A DNA stretch of 64,000 bases from Cupriavidus taiwanensis (GCF_900249755.1 NZ_LT976854.1:808574-872573); one strand, 5' to 3'; positions 45,499 through 55,934 are shown, numbered from the stretch's first letter. Notes: a model not told the origin generated them from the letters alone. Program-made: numbers and translations.

Positions 45499-46553
45499 TC
45501 CGCACGCTGCTGCGGCAACCCTACCGCTATGAGTTCTTCCAGGCGGTGCGGCTGCTCGAGCTCCACTATGCGCGCGAAGGTGCCGGCACACCGGAACAGG
45601 TGCTGGCCACGCGCGTCGCCTTCCGCAATACCTTGTCGCTGTCGTTCCCGCCGAGCGAACTGCAATCCATCGAGCCCGCCACCGCGCTGAACGGGGCGCT
45701 TGAAAGCGAAGAAGCGTTCGCGCAGGCGCTGGCCGACGGTGCGCTCGACCACGTGTCGATCACGCCTACCTTCTTCGGCATGCTCGGCGCGCAGGGCGCG
45801 TTGCCGCTGCACTACACCGAGATCGTGGCGGAGCGCGAAACCCTGCGCCGCGACCGCGCGGCACGCGCCTTCTTCGACATCTTCTCCAATCGCGCCACGG
45901 CGTTGTTCTACCAGGCGTGGAAGAAGTACCGGCTGCCGTTCCAGCATGAGGTCGACCGCAACCGGCATTACCTGCCACTGCTGCTGTCGCTGGCCGGGAT
46001 GGCGGACAAGTCCATGCGGCGCAGCTTGTCAGGCACGGCCGGCGTCGTGCATGACGAAGCGCTGGCCGGGTATGCCACCGCCGCGCGCCACCGGCCGGTA
46101 TCGGCGGCGTATCTGCAGCAGGTGCTGTCCGACTACTTCCAGGCCGAGGTGCGCGTGGAGCAGTTCGTCGGCGGTTGGTACCAGGTGCCGCCGTCGCAGT
46201 ATTCGCGGCTCGGCGGCACCAACAACCTGCTGGGCGCCACAGCTCTGGCCGGGGCCCGCGTCTGGCAACGGGACCTGCGCGTGCGCATCTGGATGGGGCC
46301 GCTGGGGCGCGAGCAGTATCGCAATTTCCTGCCTGGTGCCGAAGGCGCGCTGGCCCTGCGCAAGATGGTGACCGTGCTGTGCGGCGCGACGCTGGAGTAC
46401 GAAGTGGGCCTGATCTTGCGCGCAAGCGATGTATCCGGCTGCGAGCTTGGTGCGCAAGGCAGCGGCAGGCTCGGCTGGGATACCTTCCTCAGCACCAGGC
46501 CGGCCCGCCAGGACCGCAGCGATGCCCGCTACACGCTTGCGCCCGTGCACTGA
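45462..46553 (+). CDS. tssG: T6SS baseplate protein TssG
   Basis: A 363-residue TssG (VasB) starting inside tssF, at the ATG at 45462. Family signatures are YRYEFFQAVRLLE near the N-terminus, SLSFPPSELQ, then TPTFFGMLGAQGALPLHYTE. The length is normal. The 37-base overlap with tssF indicates coupled translation in one wedge-forming unit. Confidence 0.94.
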   Translation: MRTPQRRIDPGVIRTLLRQPYRYEFFQAVRLLELHYAREGAGTPEQVLATRVAFRNTLSLSFPPSELQSIEPATALNGALESEEAFAQALADGALDHVSITPTFFGMLGAQGALPLHYTEIVAERETLRRDRAARAFFDIFSNRATALFYQAWKKYRLPFQHEVDRNRHYLPLLLSLAGMADKSMRRSLSGTAGVVHDEALAGYATAARHRPVSAAYLQQVLSDYFQAEVRVEQFVGGWYQVPPSQYSRLGGTNNLLGATALAGARVWQRDLRVRIWMGPLGREQYRNFLPGAEGALALRKMVTVLCGATLEYEVGLILRASDVSGCELGAQGSGRLGWDTFLSTRPARQDRSDARYTLAPVH

Positions 46554-46642
46554 GCGCAGATTTGATTTCGTCCTGATTCGCCACTATTCGCCACTAACGC
46601 GCGCCACCAACGCGATTCACACCTACCGGAGCCCAAGCCGCC

Positions 46643-49378
46643 ATGGCCATTCCCCTCAAGACGTTGATCGCCAAACTGAATGCAAGCTGCCGGCAGGCTG
46701 CGGAGCGCGCCGCGTCGCTGTGCATGGCGCGCGGCAACTATGAGGTCGACCTGGAGCACCTGTTTCTGGCACTGCTGGAGAACGGTCGCAGCGATTTCGC
46801 GGTGGCGGTTCGCGCCAGCGGCATCGATGCCTCGGCGCTGCAGCGCGACCTGGAAGCCGAGATTGCGCGCTTCAAGGATGGCAATACGCGCACGCCGGCC
46901 TTTTCGCCCTATCTGCCCAAGCTGTTCGAACATGCGTGGCTGATCGCGTCGCTCGACTCGCAGACCACCCGCATCCGTTCCGGCCATCTGCTGCTGGCCT
47001 TGCTGACCGAGCCGGCGCTGGCACCGCTGGCGGTGCGCGGCTCGCATCGCTTTGCCGAGTTCGATGCGGACCGCCTCAAGCATGATTTCGACAAGATGAC
47101 CGCCGGCTCTGAAGAGCGCGAGCAGGCGGTGGACATTGCCGATGGCGGTGCGGCCACGGCAAGCGCCAGCGGTGCCGCAGCGGCGCCCGCGCTGACCGCG
47201 ACGCCGGCGCTCGACCAGTTCACCGTCGACCTGACCCAATCGGCCCGCGATGGCCGCATCGACCCGGTGATCGGGCGCAACGCGGAAATTCGCCAGGTCA
47301 TCGACATCCTGATGCGGCGCCGCCAGAACAACCCCATCCTGACCGGCGAGGCCGGTGTCGGCAAGACCGCGGTGGTGGAAGGCCTTGCCCAGCGCATCGC
47401 CGTGGGCGACGTGCCGCCGCCGCTGCAGGGCGTGACCGTGCGTACGCTCGACATGGGCCTGCTGCAAGCCGGTGCCAGCGTCAAGGGCGAATTCGAGAAC
47501 CGCCTGAAAAACGTGATCGAGGAAGTCCGCAAGAGCCCGCAGCCCATCATCCTGTTTATCGACGAAGCCCATACCATCATCGGCGCGGGCGGCCAGGCCG
47601 GGCAGAACGATGCCGCCAACCTGCTCAAGCCGGCGCTGGCGCGCGGCGAACTGCGCACCATCGCCGCGACCACCTGGAGCGAGTACAAGAAGTACTTCGA
47701 GAAGGACGCCGCCTTGGCGCGGCGCTTCCAGGTGGTCAAGGTCGACGAGCCCAGCGAGACCCTGGCCGCAGCCATGCTGCGCGGCATGGTGCCGCTGATG
47801 GAACGCCATTTCGGCGTGCGCGTGCTGGACGAGGCCATTACCGAGGCGGTGCGCCTGTCGCACCGCTACATCAGCGGGCGCCAGCTGCCGGACAAGGCGG
47901 TGAGCGTGCTCGATACCGCTTGCGCCAAGGTGGCGCTGGGGCAGAACGCCACGCCGGGCGCGATCGAGGACGATCGCAAGGCGCTGGAACGCCTAGGTGT
48001 TGAGCTGGCGGCGCTGCAGCGCGAGCAACGCGCGGGTGCCGCGCACGCTGAGCGCCTGGCAGCGCTGGAAACGCAGCGGGCCGAACTGGAACAACGTGTG
48101 GCCGCTGCCGATGCCCGGCTGGCGCAGGAGCGCGAATTGGTGGCGCGCATCCAGGCACTGCGCACCGCACGGGAACAGGGCGCCGATGCCGAGGTGGACG
48201 CCGTTGAGCCGGCCATGGCCGCGAACAGCGATGTGGTGGCGATGCCCCGCAAGGGCAGCCGCAAGGCGGCCGCTGCGGCGGCAGCGGCTGAGCCCGATGA
48301 ACTTGACCGGCTACTGGCGGAACTACGTGCGCTCCAGGGTGAAGCGCCGATGGTGCCATTGCAGGTGGATGGGCACGTGGTCTCAGAGATCGTATCGGCA
48401 TGGACCGGTATTCCGCTCGGCCGCATGGTCAAGGACGAACTGCGCACGGTGCTGAACCTGAAGCCCTTACTGGCCGCCCGCGTGATCGGACAGGACCATG
48501 CGCTGGATGCCATCGCCCAGCGCGTGCGCACCGCCACCGCCAACCTGGAAGATCCCAACAAGCCCCGCGGCGTGTTCCTGTTCGCCGGCCCGTCGGGCGT
48601 CGGCAAGACCGAAACCGCGCTGGCGCTGGCCGACATCCTCTACGGTGGCGAGCGCAAGCTCATCACCATCAACATGAGCGAGTACCAGGAAGCGCACAGC
48701 GTGTCCGGCTTGAAGGGCTCGCCGCCCGGCTATGTCGGCTACGGCGAGGGCGGCGTGCTGACCGAGGCCGTGCGTCGCAATCCCTATAGCGTGGTATTGC
48801 TGGACGAAATCGAGAAAGCACATCCGGACGTGCTGGAGATGTTCTTCCAGGTCTTCGACAAGGGCGAGATGGACGATGCCGAAGGGCGGCCCATCGACTT
48901 TCGCAACACCATCATCATCCTCACGTCGAACGTCGGCTCGTCGGCCATCATGCAGGCTTGCCTGAACAAGCCCGCAGAGGAACTGCCTGACGCCGATGCC
49001 CTGGCCGAGATGCTGAGGCCGACGCTGTACAAGGCCTTCAAGCCGGCCTTCCTGGGGCGTACCAAGGTAGTGCCGTACTACCCGATCCCGGACGACGTGC
49101 TGGTCGAGATCATCACGCTCAAGCTGGGCCGTATCCGCGACCGCGTGGCGGCCAACCACCAGGCGGAATTCCAGTGGGACAACGCGCTGGTCGAGGCGGT
49201 GCTGGCACGCTGCACTGAAGTGGATGCCGGCGCGCGCGCCGTCGACCATATCCTGAACGGCACGCTGCTTCCGGAAATCGCGCAGACCGTGCTGGTGCGC
49301 ATGGCCGAGGGCGGCGGCGTCGGCAAGATCAAGGTCACCACGGGCAAGAACGGTGAGTTCAAGTACCGCATCAGCTGA
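46643..49378 (+). CDS. clpV: T6SS sheath-recycling ATPase TssH (ClpV)
   Basis: A 911-residue class-I Clp/Hsp100 ATPase that disassembles contracted sheath. It has an N-terminal Clp domain, a first AAA+ domain with Walker A GEAGVGKT (235-242) and Walker B with Asp307-Glu308, a coiled-coil middle domain (about 450-580) with an inserted low-complexity segment (RKGSRKAAAAAAAA), and a second AAA+ domain with Walker A GPSGVGKT (649-656). The middle-domain sequence is found again as a decayed fragment near 57.1 kb. It is followed by vgrG2. Confidence 0.96.
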   Translation: MAIPLKTLIAKLNASCRQAAERAASLCMARGNYEVDLEHLFLALLENGRSDFAVAVRASGIDASALQRDLEAEIARFKDGNTRTPAFSPYLPKLFEHAWLIASLDSQTTRIRSGHLLLALLTEPALAPLAVRGSHRFAEFDADRLKHDFDKMTAGSEEREQAVDIADGGAATASASGAAAAPALTATPALDQFTVDLTQSARDGRIDPVIGRNAEIRQVIDILMRRRQNNPILTGEAGVGKTAVVEGLAQRIAVGDVPPPLQGVTVRTLDMGLLQAGASVKGEFENRLKNVIEEVRKSPQPIILFIDEAHTIIGAGGQAGQNDAANLLKPALARGELRTIAATTWSEYKKYFEKDAALARRFQVVKVDEPSETLAAAMLRGMVPLMERHFGVRVLDEAITEAVRLSHRYISGRQLPDKAVSVLDTACAKVALGQNATPGAIEDDRKALERLGVELAALQREQRAGAAHAERLAALETQRAELEQRVAAADARLAQERELVARIQALRTAREQGADAEVDAVEPAMAANSDVVAMPRKGSRKAAAAAAAAEPDELDRLLAELRALQGEAPMVPLQVDGHVVSEIVSAWTGIPLGRMVKDELRTVLNLKPLLAARVIGQDHALDAIAQRVRTATANLEDPNKPRGVFLFAGPSGVGKTETALALADILYGGERKLITINMSEYQEAHSVSGLKGSPPGYVGYGEGGVLTEAVRRNPYSVVLLDEIEKAHPDVLEMFFQVFDKGEMDDAEGRPIDFRNTIIILTSNVGSSAIMQACLNKPAEELPDADALAEMLRPTLYKAFKPAFLGRTKVVPYYPIPDDVLVEIITLKLGRIRDRVAANHQAEFQWDNALVEAVLARCTEVDAGARAVDHILNGTLLPEIAQTVLVRMAEGGGVGKIKVTTGKNGEFKYRIS

Positions 49379-49418
49379 TATCGGCATGCGCAGACTCGTG
49401 ACATCGCGGGAGTAATTC

Positions 49419-52220
49419 ATGGTTTCAGCGACCGACCTGGCCAAACTGTTTGGCGCCGCCTTCTCGCAAGCCAACCGCTTGCTGCGCCTGCAGACGCCCC
49501 TTGGGCAAGCCGCGCTGATGCCGGAGCAGCTGCGGGCGGCAGAGCAGCTGGACGGCGGCGGGTTCCGCATCGAACTGACGGCGGTATCGGACAACGCCGG
49601 CATCGAAGCGCAAAGCCTGCTGGGCCAGGCTGTGCGTGTGGACCTGCTGACCCAGCGCAGCCGCACCACGCTGCGGCCCTTCCACGGCCACGTCACACGC
49701 TTTGAGCGCGTGGGCGCCAACGGCGGGCTGGCCCGCTACCGGATGGTGATCGAGCCATGGCTGGCGTTCCTGCGCCACCGGCGCGACAGCTTCCTGTTCC
49801 AGGACATGTCGGTCGTCGACGTGGTGGAAAGCGTGTTCGGCGACTATGGCGGACAGGGCAAGCTCGTGCCGGCGTGGCGCTGGGCGCTGCGCGACGCCTC
49901 GGCGTATCCACGCCGCAGCATCGTCACGCAGTACGAAGAGAGCGACTTCGATTTCGTCACGCGCCTGCTCGCCGAAGAGGGCTTGTTCTACTACTTCGAA
50001 CATGAAGCCACCGACGGCGAGACACTGGGCGTGCACCGCATGGTGATCGCCGATGCCAACGATGTCTTCCAGGACAACGAACAGGCCAGCATCCGCTTCG
50101 GCCGCGCCGATGCCACCGCCGCCGAAGACGTGATCGACCGCTGGCAAGGCGTACGCAGGCTGCAGACCAATGCCGTGGCCGTGGCCAGCTGGGACTATCG
50201 CGCCAAGGCGGTGCGCAGCGCCGAGGCCGGTGCGCCAGCCGAAGGCAATTCAGCCGCCCCGGCCTTGCAGGACACCGATTACCCCGGCCAATACTGGTTC
50301 GAGGACGGCGACCAGGCGCAGCGCCATGCCCGGCAACTGATGGAGGCGCTGGAAGTCCGGCGCCTGTCGTTTTCAGGCGAGGGCAGCGTGCGCACGCTGG
50401 CACCCGCCAGCCGCTTCGTGCTGACCGGCCATTATGACTATGAGCGCGTGCAGGGAGACGACGAACGCCGCTTTGTCGTCCTGGCAGTGGCGCACGCGGC
50501 CCGTAACAACCTGAACGAGCGCTTCCGGAGCGTGATCGATCAATTGCTCGGGACAGACCTGGCTACCGCGGCGCCAGCCGACGCCACTACGGTCGCCGCG
50601 GACGTGCCGTTCTACCGCAACCAATTTACGGTAGTGCCGGCAAAGGTCCCATACCGCCCGCAGCAACTTGACGGGCAAGGCCGGCAGCTACACCCGCGGC
50701 CCACCGTCACCGGCGCACAGACCGCCATCGTCATCGGCACGGACGGTCCCGTGCATACCGACCGCGATCATCGGGTAAAGGTCCAGTTCCACTGGCAGCG
50801 CGGCGCTCGTTCGACCAGCCGGCTGTCGCATCCCGCCGGCGACGACAACGCGCGCGCCGAAGCCGGTTTGGGCACCTGGGTGCGCGTAGCGACTCCGGTA
50901 GCCGGCGCCAACTGGGGCGGCGTGGCATTGCCGCGCGTCGGCCAGGAAGTAGTCGTCGAATTCCAGCACGGCGACATCGACCGCCCGGTGGTGATCGGCG
51001 CCGCCTACAACGGCCGCGGCCAGGCCAGCGCCCAATACAACCAGAACCAGACCGGCGCAGCCAACGCCACCGGCAACGCACCGGCGTGGTTTGCCGGCAG
51101 CAATGATGCTGCCGAGGGCAAGCAGGACGGCGGTGCCCAGCCCAACGGCCAGCAAGGCCACGCCCACAATGCGGTGCTGTCCGGCATCAAGACCCAGGCA
51201 CTGGGCAACAGCCAGGACGGTACCGGCGGCTATAACCAGCTTGTCTTCGACGATACCTCGGGACAAAGCCGCACGCTGCTATCCACCACGCAAGCGGCCT
51301 CGGCGCTGACGCTCGGCCACCACTTGGAACAGCGCGACAACGCCCGCCAGGCAGCCCTCGGCCACGGCGCCGCGCTGGAAACGGCGGACAGCGGCGCTCT
51401 CCGCGGCGGCTCAGGCATGCTGCTGACCGCGCACGGCGCTGGCACCAGCGTGCCCTTGCTCGACAGCGAGGGGGCTGCAACGCAGGTGGAAGCCAGCACC
51501 GAACTGCTGACCTCGCTGGCCGATGTCGCGCGCAAGCAGAAGGCGGACTTGCCGGACGAGCCGGCTCCCGCCGAACTGCCGGCCATCGCCCAGCTGAAGC
51601 ACACCACCGAAGTGCTGCGCCATACGGAAGCCGCAGCGGATGGCAAGGCCAATGCCACTGCCTACAACGAGCCTCACCTGCAGGTCTCCGCACCCGAGGG
51701 CATCGCCGCGATTACGCCTGCGGATGCGGTGCTGGTCGCCGGTACGCAGCTGACGGTGGCGGCGCAGAAGGATACCAATGTGGCGGCGGGCGGGAATCTG
51801 TCGGTGGCGGTGGGTGAGGGGCTGAGTTTGTTTACCCATGGGAAGGCTGGGGGGGAGGCCGGTGTGGGGATTGCGATGCATGCGGCGAGTGGGAAGGTCG
51901 GGGTTGCCAGCTTGCAGGGACAGGGACGCATTGCGGCGGAGAAGCTGGTGACGGTGTCCTCGTCTCAGGGCGCGGTCAATGTGCAAGCGAAGGAGCATGT
52001 GTTGTTGAATGCGGCCGGGGCGCAGGTCCGGGTGATGGGGAACACGATTGAGCTGCATGCGCCGGGGATGACTACGTTTAAGGGGGCGCAGCATTTGTTT
52101 GTGGGGCCGGGGGGGAGGGGGGCAAATACGAGCCTGCCCAAGGGAGAGCTACCCTTGTGCGAGTATCAGACGCTGGGCGCGGAATCTACCGGTGCCGGCA
52201 TCGTTCCGATTCAACTCTGA
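49419..52220 (+). CDS. vgrG: VgrG spike protein 2
   Basis: A 933-residue VgrG. The order is gp27-like domain (about 20-360), gp5/OB with RDHRVKVQFHWQRG and the EVVVEFQHGDIDRPVVIG motif, the GHAHNAVLSGIKTQALG core, and a DUF2345-type beta-helix to the end. It has no catalytic domain at the C-terminus. An Asn/Gln/Gly-rich linker lies near residues 530-580. Codon use changes near 51,780 to a G-rich third-position pattern, with runs of six and seven G near 52,110. It is followed by a DUF4123 adaptor and a large effector, which it probably carries. Confidence 0.94.
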   Translation: MVSATDLAKLFGAAFSQANRLLRLQTPLGQAALMPEQLRAAEQLDGGGFRIELTAVSDNAGIEAQSLLGQAVRVDLLTQRSRTTLRPFHGHVTRFERVGANGGLARYRMVIEPWLAFLRHRRDSFLFQDMSVVDVVESVFGDYGGQGKLVPAWRWALRDASAYPRRSIVTQYEESDFDFVTRLLAEEGLFYYFEHEATDGETLGVHRMVIADANDVFQDNEQASIRFGRADATAAEDVIDRWQGVRRLQTNAVAVASWDYRAKAVRSAEAGAPAEGNSAAPALQDTDYPGQYWFEDGDQAQRHARQLMEALEVRRLSFSGEGSVRTLAPASRFVLTGHYDYERVQGDDERRFVVLAVAHAARNNLNERFRSVIDQLLGTDLATAAPADATTVAADVPFYRNQFTVVPAKVPYRPQQLDGQGRQLHPRPTVTGAQTAIVIGTDGPVHTDRDHRVKVQFHWQRGARSTSRLSHPAGDDNARAEAGLGTWVRVATPVAGANWGGVALPRVGQEVVVEFQHGDIDRPVVIGAAYNGRGQASAQYNQNQTGAANATGNAPAWFAGSNDAAEGKQDGGAQPNGQQGHAHNAVLSGIKTQALGNSQDGTGGYNQLVFDDTSGQSRTLLSTTQAASALTLGHHLEQRDNARQAALGHGAALETADSGALRGGSGMLLTAHGAGTSVPLLDSEGAATQVEASTELLTSLADVARKQKADLPDEPAPAELPAIAQLKHTTEVLRHTEAAADGKANATAYNEPHLQVSAPEGIAAITPADAVLVAGTQLTVAAQKDTNVAAGGNLSVAVGEGLSLFTHGKAGGEAGVGIAMHAASGKVGVASLQGQGRIAAEKLVTVSSSQGAVNVQAKEHVLLNAAGAQVRVMGNTIELHAPGMTTFKGAQHLFVGPGGRGANTSLPKGELPLCEYQTLGAESTGAGIVPIQL

Positions 52221-52230
52221 TTCGGTAGCC

Positions 52231-53169
52231 ATGTCCATGCAAGATCGCCATCTGATAAATCCCGCTGAGTCCGGAAAAGGGCAGGGCGGCGCCGAGACAC
52301 CTGCTGGCCATTCCGCCTTTTCTCACCGGTGGCTATCAGATTTCGCCCACGCGCTGCTGAACCCGTTGTGCCTTGAACGTGAAGAGTGGGAAGACCTTCC
52401 GGTTACCAGGCTGGTACCTCCAGCACTGAAAGGGCAGGCGGAGTTCATGCCGTTACTGTTGAGTTTCAATGGTTTGACCGTGCCGCAACGCGCTATCCTG
52501 CTGGATCGTATAGAGGCGAGGGAGCGGCAGGGGGACTCATATCTCTGCGCCCTGCTCAACAGCGACGTCGAGAAATCAATGCTGTGTGCGCATCTTAGCC
52601 GCCTTCTGGTGTTGGCGCGACAGGACAATGGACAGCATTACCTGCTTCGCTATTACGACCCGCGTGTCATGCGGCACTTGCGTTGGTTATTGACTGACAA
52701 GCAGCATGGGGAATTTTTCGGGCCTATCAGCGTCTGGTCGTGGCCAGCATCTTGCGGCTGGATTACCGGTCGCCGTCCCCAGCAATACAGTCCCGGCCAA
52801 CGATTGGCCCTGCATCCCGACCAGTGGGCGACGCTAGAGCGCATGGCCCTAATTAACCGGGCATTGACGGAACTTGAGATTCTGCAGCCCGATCTACCGC
52901 AGAACGACGCGCTGTTTCAGCGGCTGGATGCGGCACTGATCCAGGCAAGTACAGAACTTGCGTTGACGGATAGCGAGGATTGGCTGTTTTGCGCCATCCA
53001 ATCCGTCCGCTTTCATCCGCAGATCCACCATCATCCTCAGCTACTGGAACGTCTTGGACAAGCCGCTACCAAGAGGGGAAGCTATGCTGCAGCATGTGCG
53101 GACCTTGACGACTTTGCTTGGCTCAGTATGGCGGATGAACTGAACAGCCGAGTGCCGACAGCGCAATGA
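52231..53169 (+). CDS. DUF4123 adaptor (effector chaperone)
   Basis: A 312-residue protein. The middle part has the DUF4123 pattern SYLCALLNSDVEKSMLCAHLSRLLVL, then HYLLRYYDPRVMRHLRWLL, and EFFGPISVWSWP. DUF4123 proteins (Tap/TEC) help load a downstream effector onto the upstream VgrG. Its start is 10 bases after the vgrG2 stop and its stop is seven bases before the effector start, the usual arrangement. No signal peptide is seen, as expected for a cytoplasmic chaperone. Confidence 0.88.
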   Translation: MSMQDRHLINPAESGKGQGGAETPAGHSAFSHRWLSDFAHALLNPLCLEREEWEDLPVTRLVPPALKGQAEFMPLLLSFNGLTVPQRAILLDRIEARERQGDSYLCALLNSDVEKSMLCAHLSRLLVLARQDNGQHYLLRYYDPRVMRHLRWLLTDKQHGEFFGPISVWSWPASCGWITGRRPQQYSPGQRLALHPDQWATLERMALINRALTELEILQPDLPQNDALFQRLDAALIQASTELALTDSEDWLFCAIQSVRFHPQIHHHPQLLERLGQAATKRGSYAAACADLDDFAWLSMADELNSRVPTAQ

Positions 53170-53176
53170 GACAACC

Positions 53177-55921
53177 ATGACCCAATCTGGTACGACTCCG
53201 AAGAACAACAAAGCCGGTTGCCCATTCTGCCAAAAGACAGGTCTTCCGATCTTGCCTGTCCGGTATGCGATCGCCCGCGACGACATAGGCAAGGGCAAAC
53301 CGGCGCCACGGCTTGGTGGTCCTTTTGGCCACGGCGTCCAAGAGAATGGCCTACCCGCAGGACAGCACTATACATTGCGTCTCATGCGGCCTGGCTACCT
53401 CTATGTGTGCAATGAGAAGCGCGGCAGCTGGGATGCTTACGTGGTCACCGAAAAAGGATACCTGTACCCCTTTGCGACCGAGATCAAACACAGTGTCCTA
53501 GAGAAGATGGACACCAACAAGGTGCAGACCATTGACGCCTTGCTGCAGCCGCCCAAGGATTCCATCGAATTTAGTTGCCAGCGCGAACCCGACCATCCCT
53601 ATCTGGCCCGTTGCATCATGATTCCAGACGCGAGTTCTGCAGAGAGAATCTGGCTCGGATTCTCGGATACGCCGTGGACGAAGCGTGTATGGAAGGCGCA
53701 TACCAATGCCAAGGAGCGAGCGCGCCATATGCGCGAGCTGCGCCTGGATCTTTGGAAAGGAGGAGGCCACAGACACGCCGATTCGTTGGAGAAACTAGGC
53801 AGCCATTTGTCCGAGGCGGGTTATATGATCAAGGAGACCCGCCCCGAAACAGGCAAGCGCGGCACATATCCAAGCGAAATGGCGGGACAACCATCTGCAT
53901 TCTCCCACTCGCCACAGGCGTTCTACGGCTTGAGCGAACAGCTGCCTGGTCTTGTTAATTGGGCAAATTTGCAAGCAAAGCGCATGGGCATGACTGCCCC
54001 AATGTTGGCAGTTGACGACCCAGTTGGATTGGCTTTGGAAGCCGCGCAGTTGCTGCGCTTGCGAGTCGAAATTTTCGAACGCGACAAGGGCCGGGACTGG
54101 AAACACGCCACATCGACGACCATTGTGGGCATGCGCCATGCCATTGAAGAGCAGGCGGTGCAGGAAGCCCTCCAAGTCAAACGAAACACTTCTGGCGTTG
54201 CCGTCTACACCTATGCCGATGGAATGCCGGTTGCGACGCCCTATGACCCAGACTTGGAGGAAAAGGTATGGGAGCAGAATGGGCTGAAGACACTGACGCC
54301 GGATGAAGAGAAGCGCGCGCGCAGAAATGCTTGGAAGGAGTATCTGAACGACTACAGCGAGCCTAACCGAGAGGCCTTCGATAAAGAGCTTGAGCGCGAT
54401 ATGAACGCGTACGCCAAGAATACCTTGGCGCCCCTGGCGCAGAGCTTTGTGAAATGGTACGGAGGCACACCATATCGTGAGGCGATGGCCTGCAACCACG
54501 ATGACACCGATATCAAGAGCGGCGAAGCCATGACCAGCCTCGTCATGGCTTGCCTGTATGACATTGTTGGAATCGAGCCGGTCTCCGACATCCTTCTCGA
54601 GGAGTTGCAGGGTTCCTTTACGGAGCGCAAGAACACGGTGCTGCGGGCCCTTGTGCTTGACAACTCTGAAGCGGCTAAGAAATTGGAGAAGGCAGCGACT
54701 GCGGAGTTAGAAGTCGGAAATCCTGGAGCCTGGAGCAATGTATTCAAGGCCTTTGCCCACGTACTGGAGAAGGGGCATGCGAATGAGTTGGCGGGGGCAT
54801 TCACAAGCGTCGCGCGCTTGGTTTACAGCGTGTCAGGGCCGATCGTCACCTTGCTTGGCCGATCCGGTCGCGCAGTTGCTGGAAAAGCTGGAGACGCAGC
54901 GGTAAGTCTTGCAGTCCGCTATCGCCAGATGGCGTTGCTCGGTTTGCTCGCCAATAAACCGCTAAACCGACTAAAAATTCGGGCATCGGAGGCAGAGCTT
55001 GCACACATCATTGTCGATGAATTGGCGCGGGTTAGTCCAAATGTTGATCGTGAGGCATTGAGGAGGCGAGTGGACCATCACGTCAGGACGGAGCTGTCCG
55101 AGCGATCCGGCGCTCGAGCTCGTGCCCCCGATGCGAGGAATGCTAGGGGTAGGCGCGTGTTCTACTGGACAGTCTTCTGGGATGACGAGACTAAGCGCTT
55201 GTTCAACGGCACCAGATTGGATCAGCTGGAGAACGTGCTATTGAGGGAGGATCAGCTAAGATCGGTGCTGCGAAGCCGGACGGCAAGCGGGATCAAATTG
55301 GATATCGGCCTGGGTGCGGCTGGGATGATTCTGGACGGTTGGAACGTCTGGCAGGCGTTCGCCGATATGCCCGATGCCAAGAAGGGAACGATGGGGCAAA
55401 GACAGCTTCAACTCGTCGGTGCGTTGACCAGCTTGGCGGGAAGTGGGGTGGAACTATTTGGAAAAGCGCTGGAACGAACAGCATGGGGAAAGACTGCACT
55501 TGTTCGTCCGTTTCAGGTATTTCTGACACAGGTTCCAAATCGCGGAGCGTTGGTCGCTTTTTTCGGAAAATGTATTGGCACAGTCGGCAGCTTCCTCGGC
55601 GCTGCGCTGGATGCTTGGAAGGCTTGGCAGGCGGTGATGCGCGGAGACGTTCCCATGGCGGTGCTTTATGTCAGCTCGGCGCTCGCTGGGGGCATCATCG
55701 CTGGTCTCATGCTTTTTGGGCTACTAAGTGCAGGCTTCGGATTCTTGCTCTTGCTTGCTCTCGCACTGCTTTCCATGTTGGGTGAATGGCTTATCAATGT
55801 GATACGTGACAACAAAGTTGAGATTTGGCTTGATAAGTCACCATTTGGTCGTCATGAGCATGGACGATTCAAGCACTTGAAGGAACAGGAATCCGCCTAT
55901 GAGGCGATGCTGAAGGCCTGA
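53177..55921 (+). CDS. T6SS effector, VasX/BTH_I2691-like, membrane-acting candidate
   Basis: A 914-residue protein, directly after its adaptor. The N-terminus has a C15-P-F-C18 pair and the GLPILPVRYAIARDD and LRLMRPGYLYV motifs of the VasX N-terminal/MIX-like region. A long helical middle follows. The C-terminal third is hydrophobic: stretches around 730-830 and a strong membrane hairpin at about 828-875 (AGGIIAGLMLFGLLSAGFGF and LLLLALALLSMLGEW). VasX-type effectors permeabilise the target inner membrane; this is inferred here. The following gene encodes a two-TM protein, a fitting immunity partner. The family name BTH_I2691 is from memory. Confidence 0.8.
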   Translation: MTQSGTTPKNNKAGCPFCQKTGLPILPVRYAIARDDIGKGKPAPRLGGPFGHGVQENGLPAGQHYTLRLMRPGYLYVCNEKRGSWDAYVVTEKGYLYPFATEIKHSVLEKMDTNKVQTIDALLQPPKDSIEFSCQREPDHPYLARCIMIPDASSAERIWLGFSDTPWTKRVWKAHTNAKERARHMRELRLDLWKGGGHRHADSLEKLGSHLSEAGYMIKETRPETGKRGTYPSEMAGQPSAFSHSPQAFYGLSEQLPGLVNWANLQAKRMGMTAPMLAVDDPVGLALEAAQLLRLRVEIFERDKGRDWKHATSTTIVGMRHAIEEQAVQEALQVKRNTSGVAVYTYADGMPVATPYDPDLEEKVWEQNGLKTLTPDEEKRARRNAWKEYLNDYSEPNREAFDKELERDMNAYAKNTLAPLAQSFVKWYGGTPYREAMACNHDDTDIKSGEAMTSLVMACLYDIVGIEPVSDILLEELQGSFTERKNTVLRALVLDNSEAAKKLEKAATAELEVGNPGAWSNVFKAFAHVLEKGHANELAGAFTSVARLVYSVSGPIVTLLGRSGRAVAGKAGDAAVSLAVRYRQMALLGLLANKPLNRLKIRASEAELAHIIVDELARVSPNVDREALRRRVDHHVRTELSERSGARARAPDARNARGRRVFYWTVFWDDETKRLFNGTRLDQLENVLLREDQLRSVLRSRTASGIKLDIGLGAAGMILDGWNVWQAFADMPDAKKGTMGQRQLQLVGALTSLAGSGVELFGKALERTAWGKTALVRPFQVFLTQVPNRGALVAFFGKCIGTVGSFLGAALDAWKAWQAVMRGDVPMAVLYVSSALAGGIIAGLMLFGLLSAGFGFLLLLALALLSMLGEWLINVIRDNKVEIWLDKSPFGRHEHGRFKHLKEQESAYEAMLKA

Positions 55922-55934
55922 TTGGAGTAGATGA

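Noticed and set aside
43528..45591. 687-codon open frame on the minus strand across tssF
   Set aside because: Shadow frame of high-GC coding sequence; the plus strand encodes a clear TssF.
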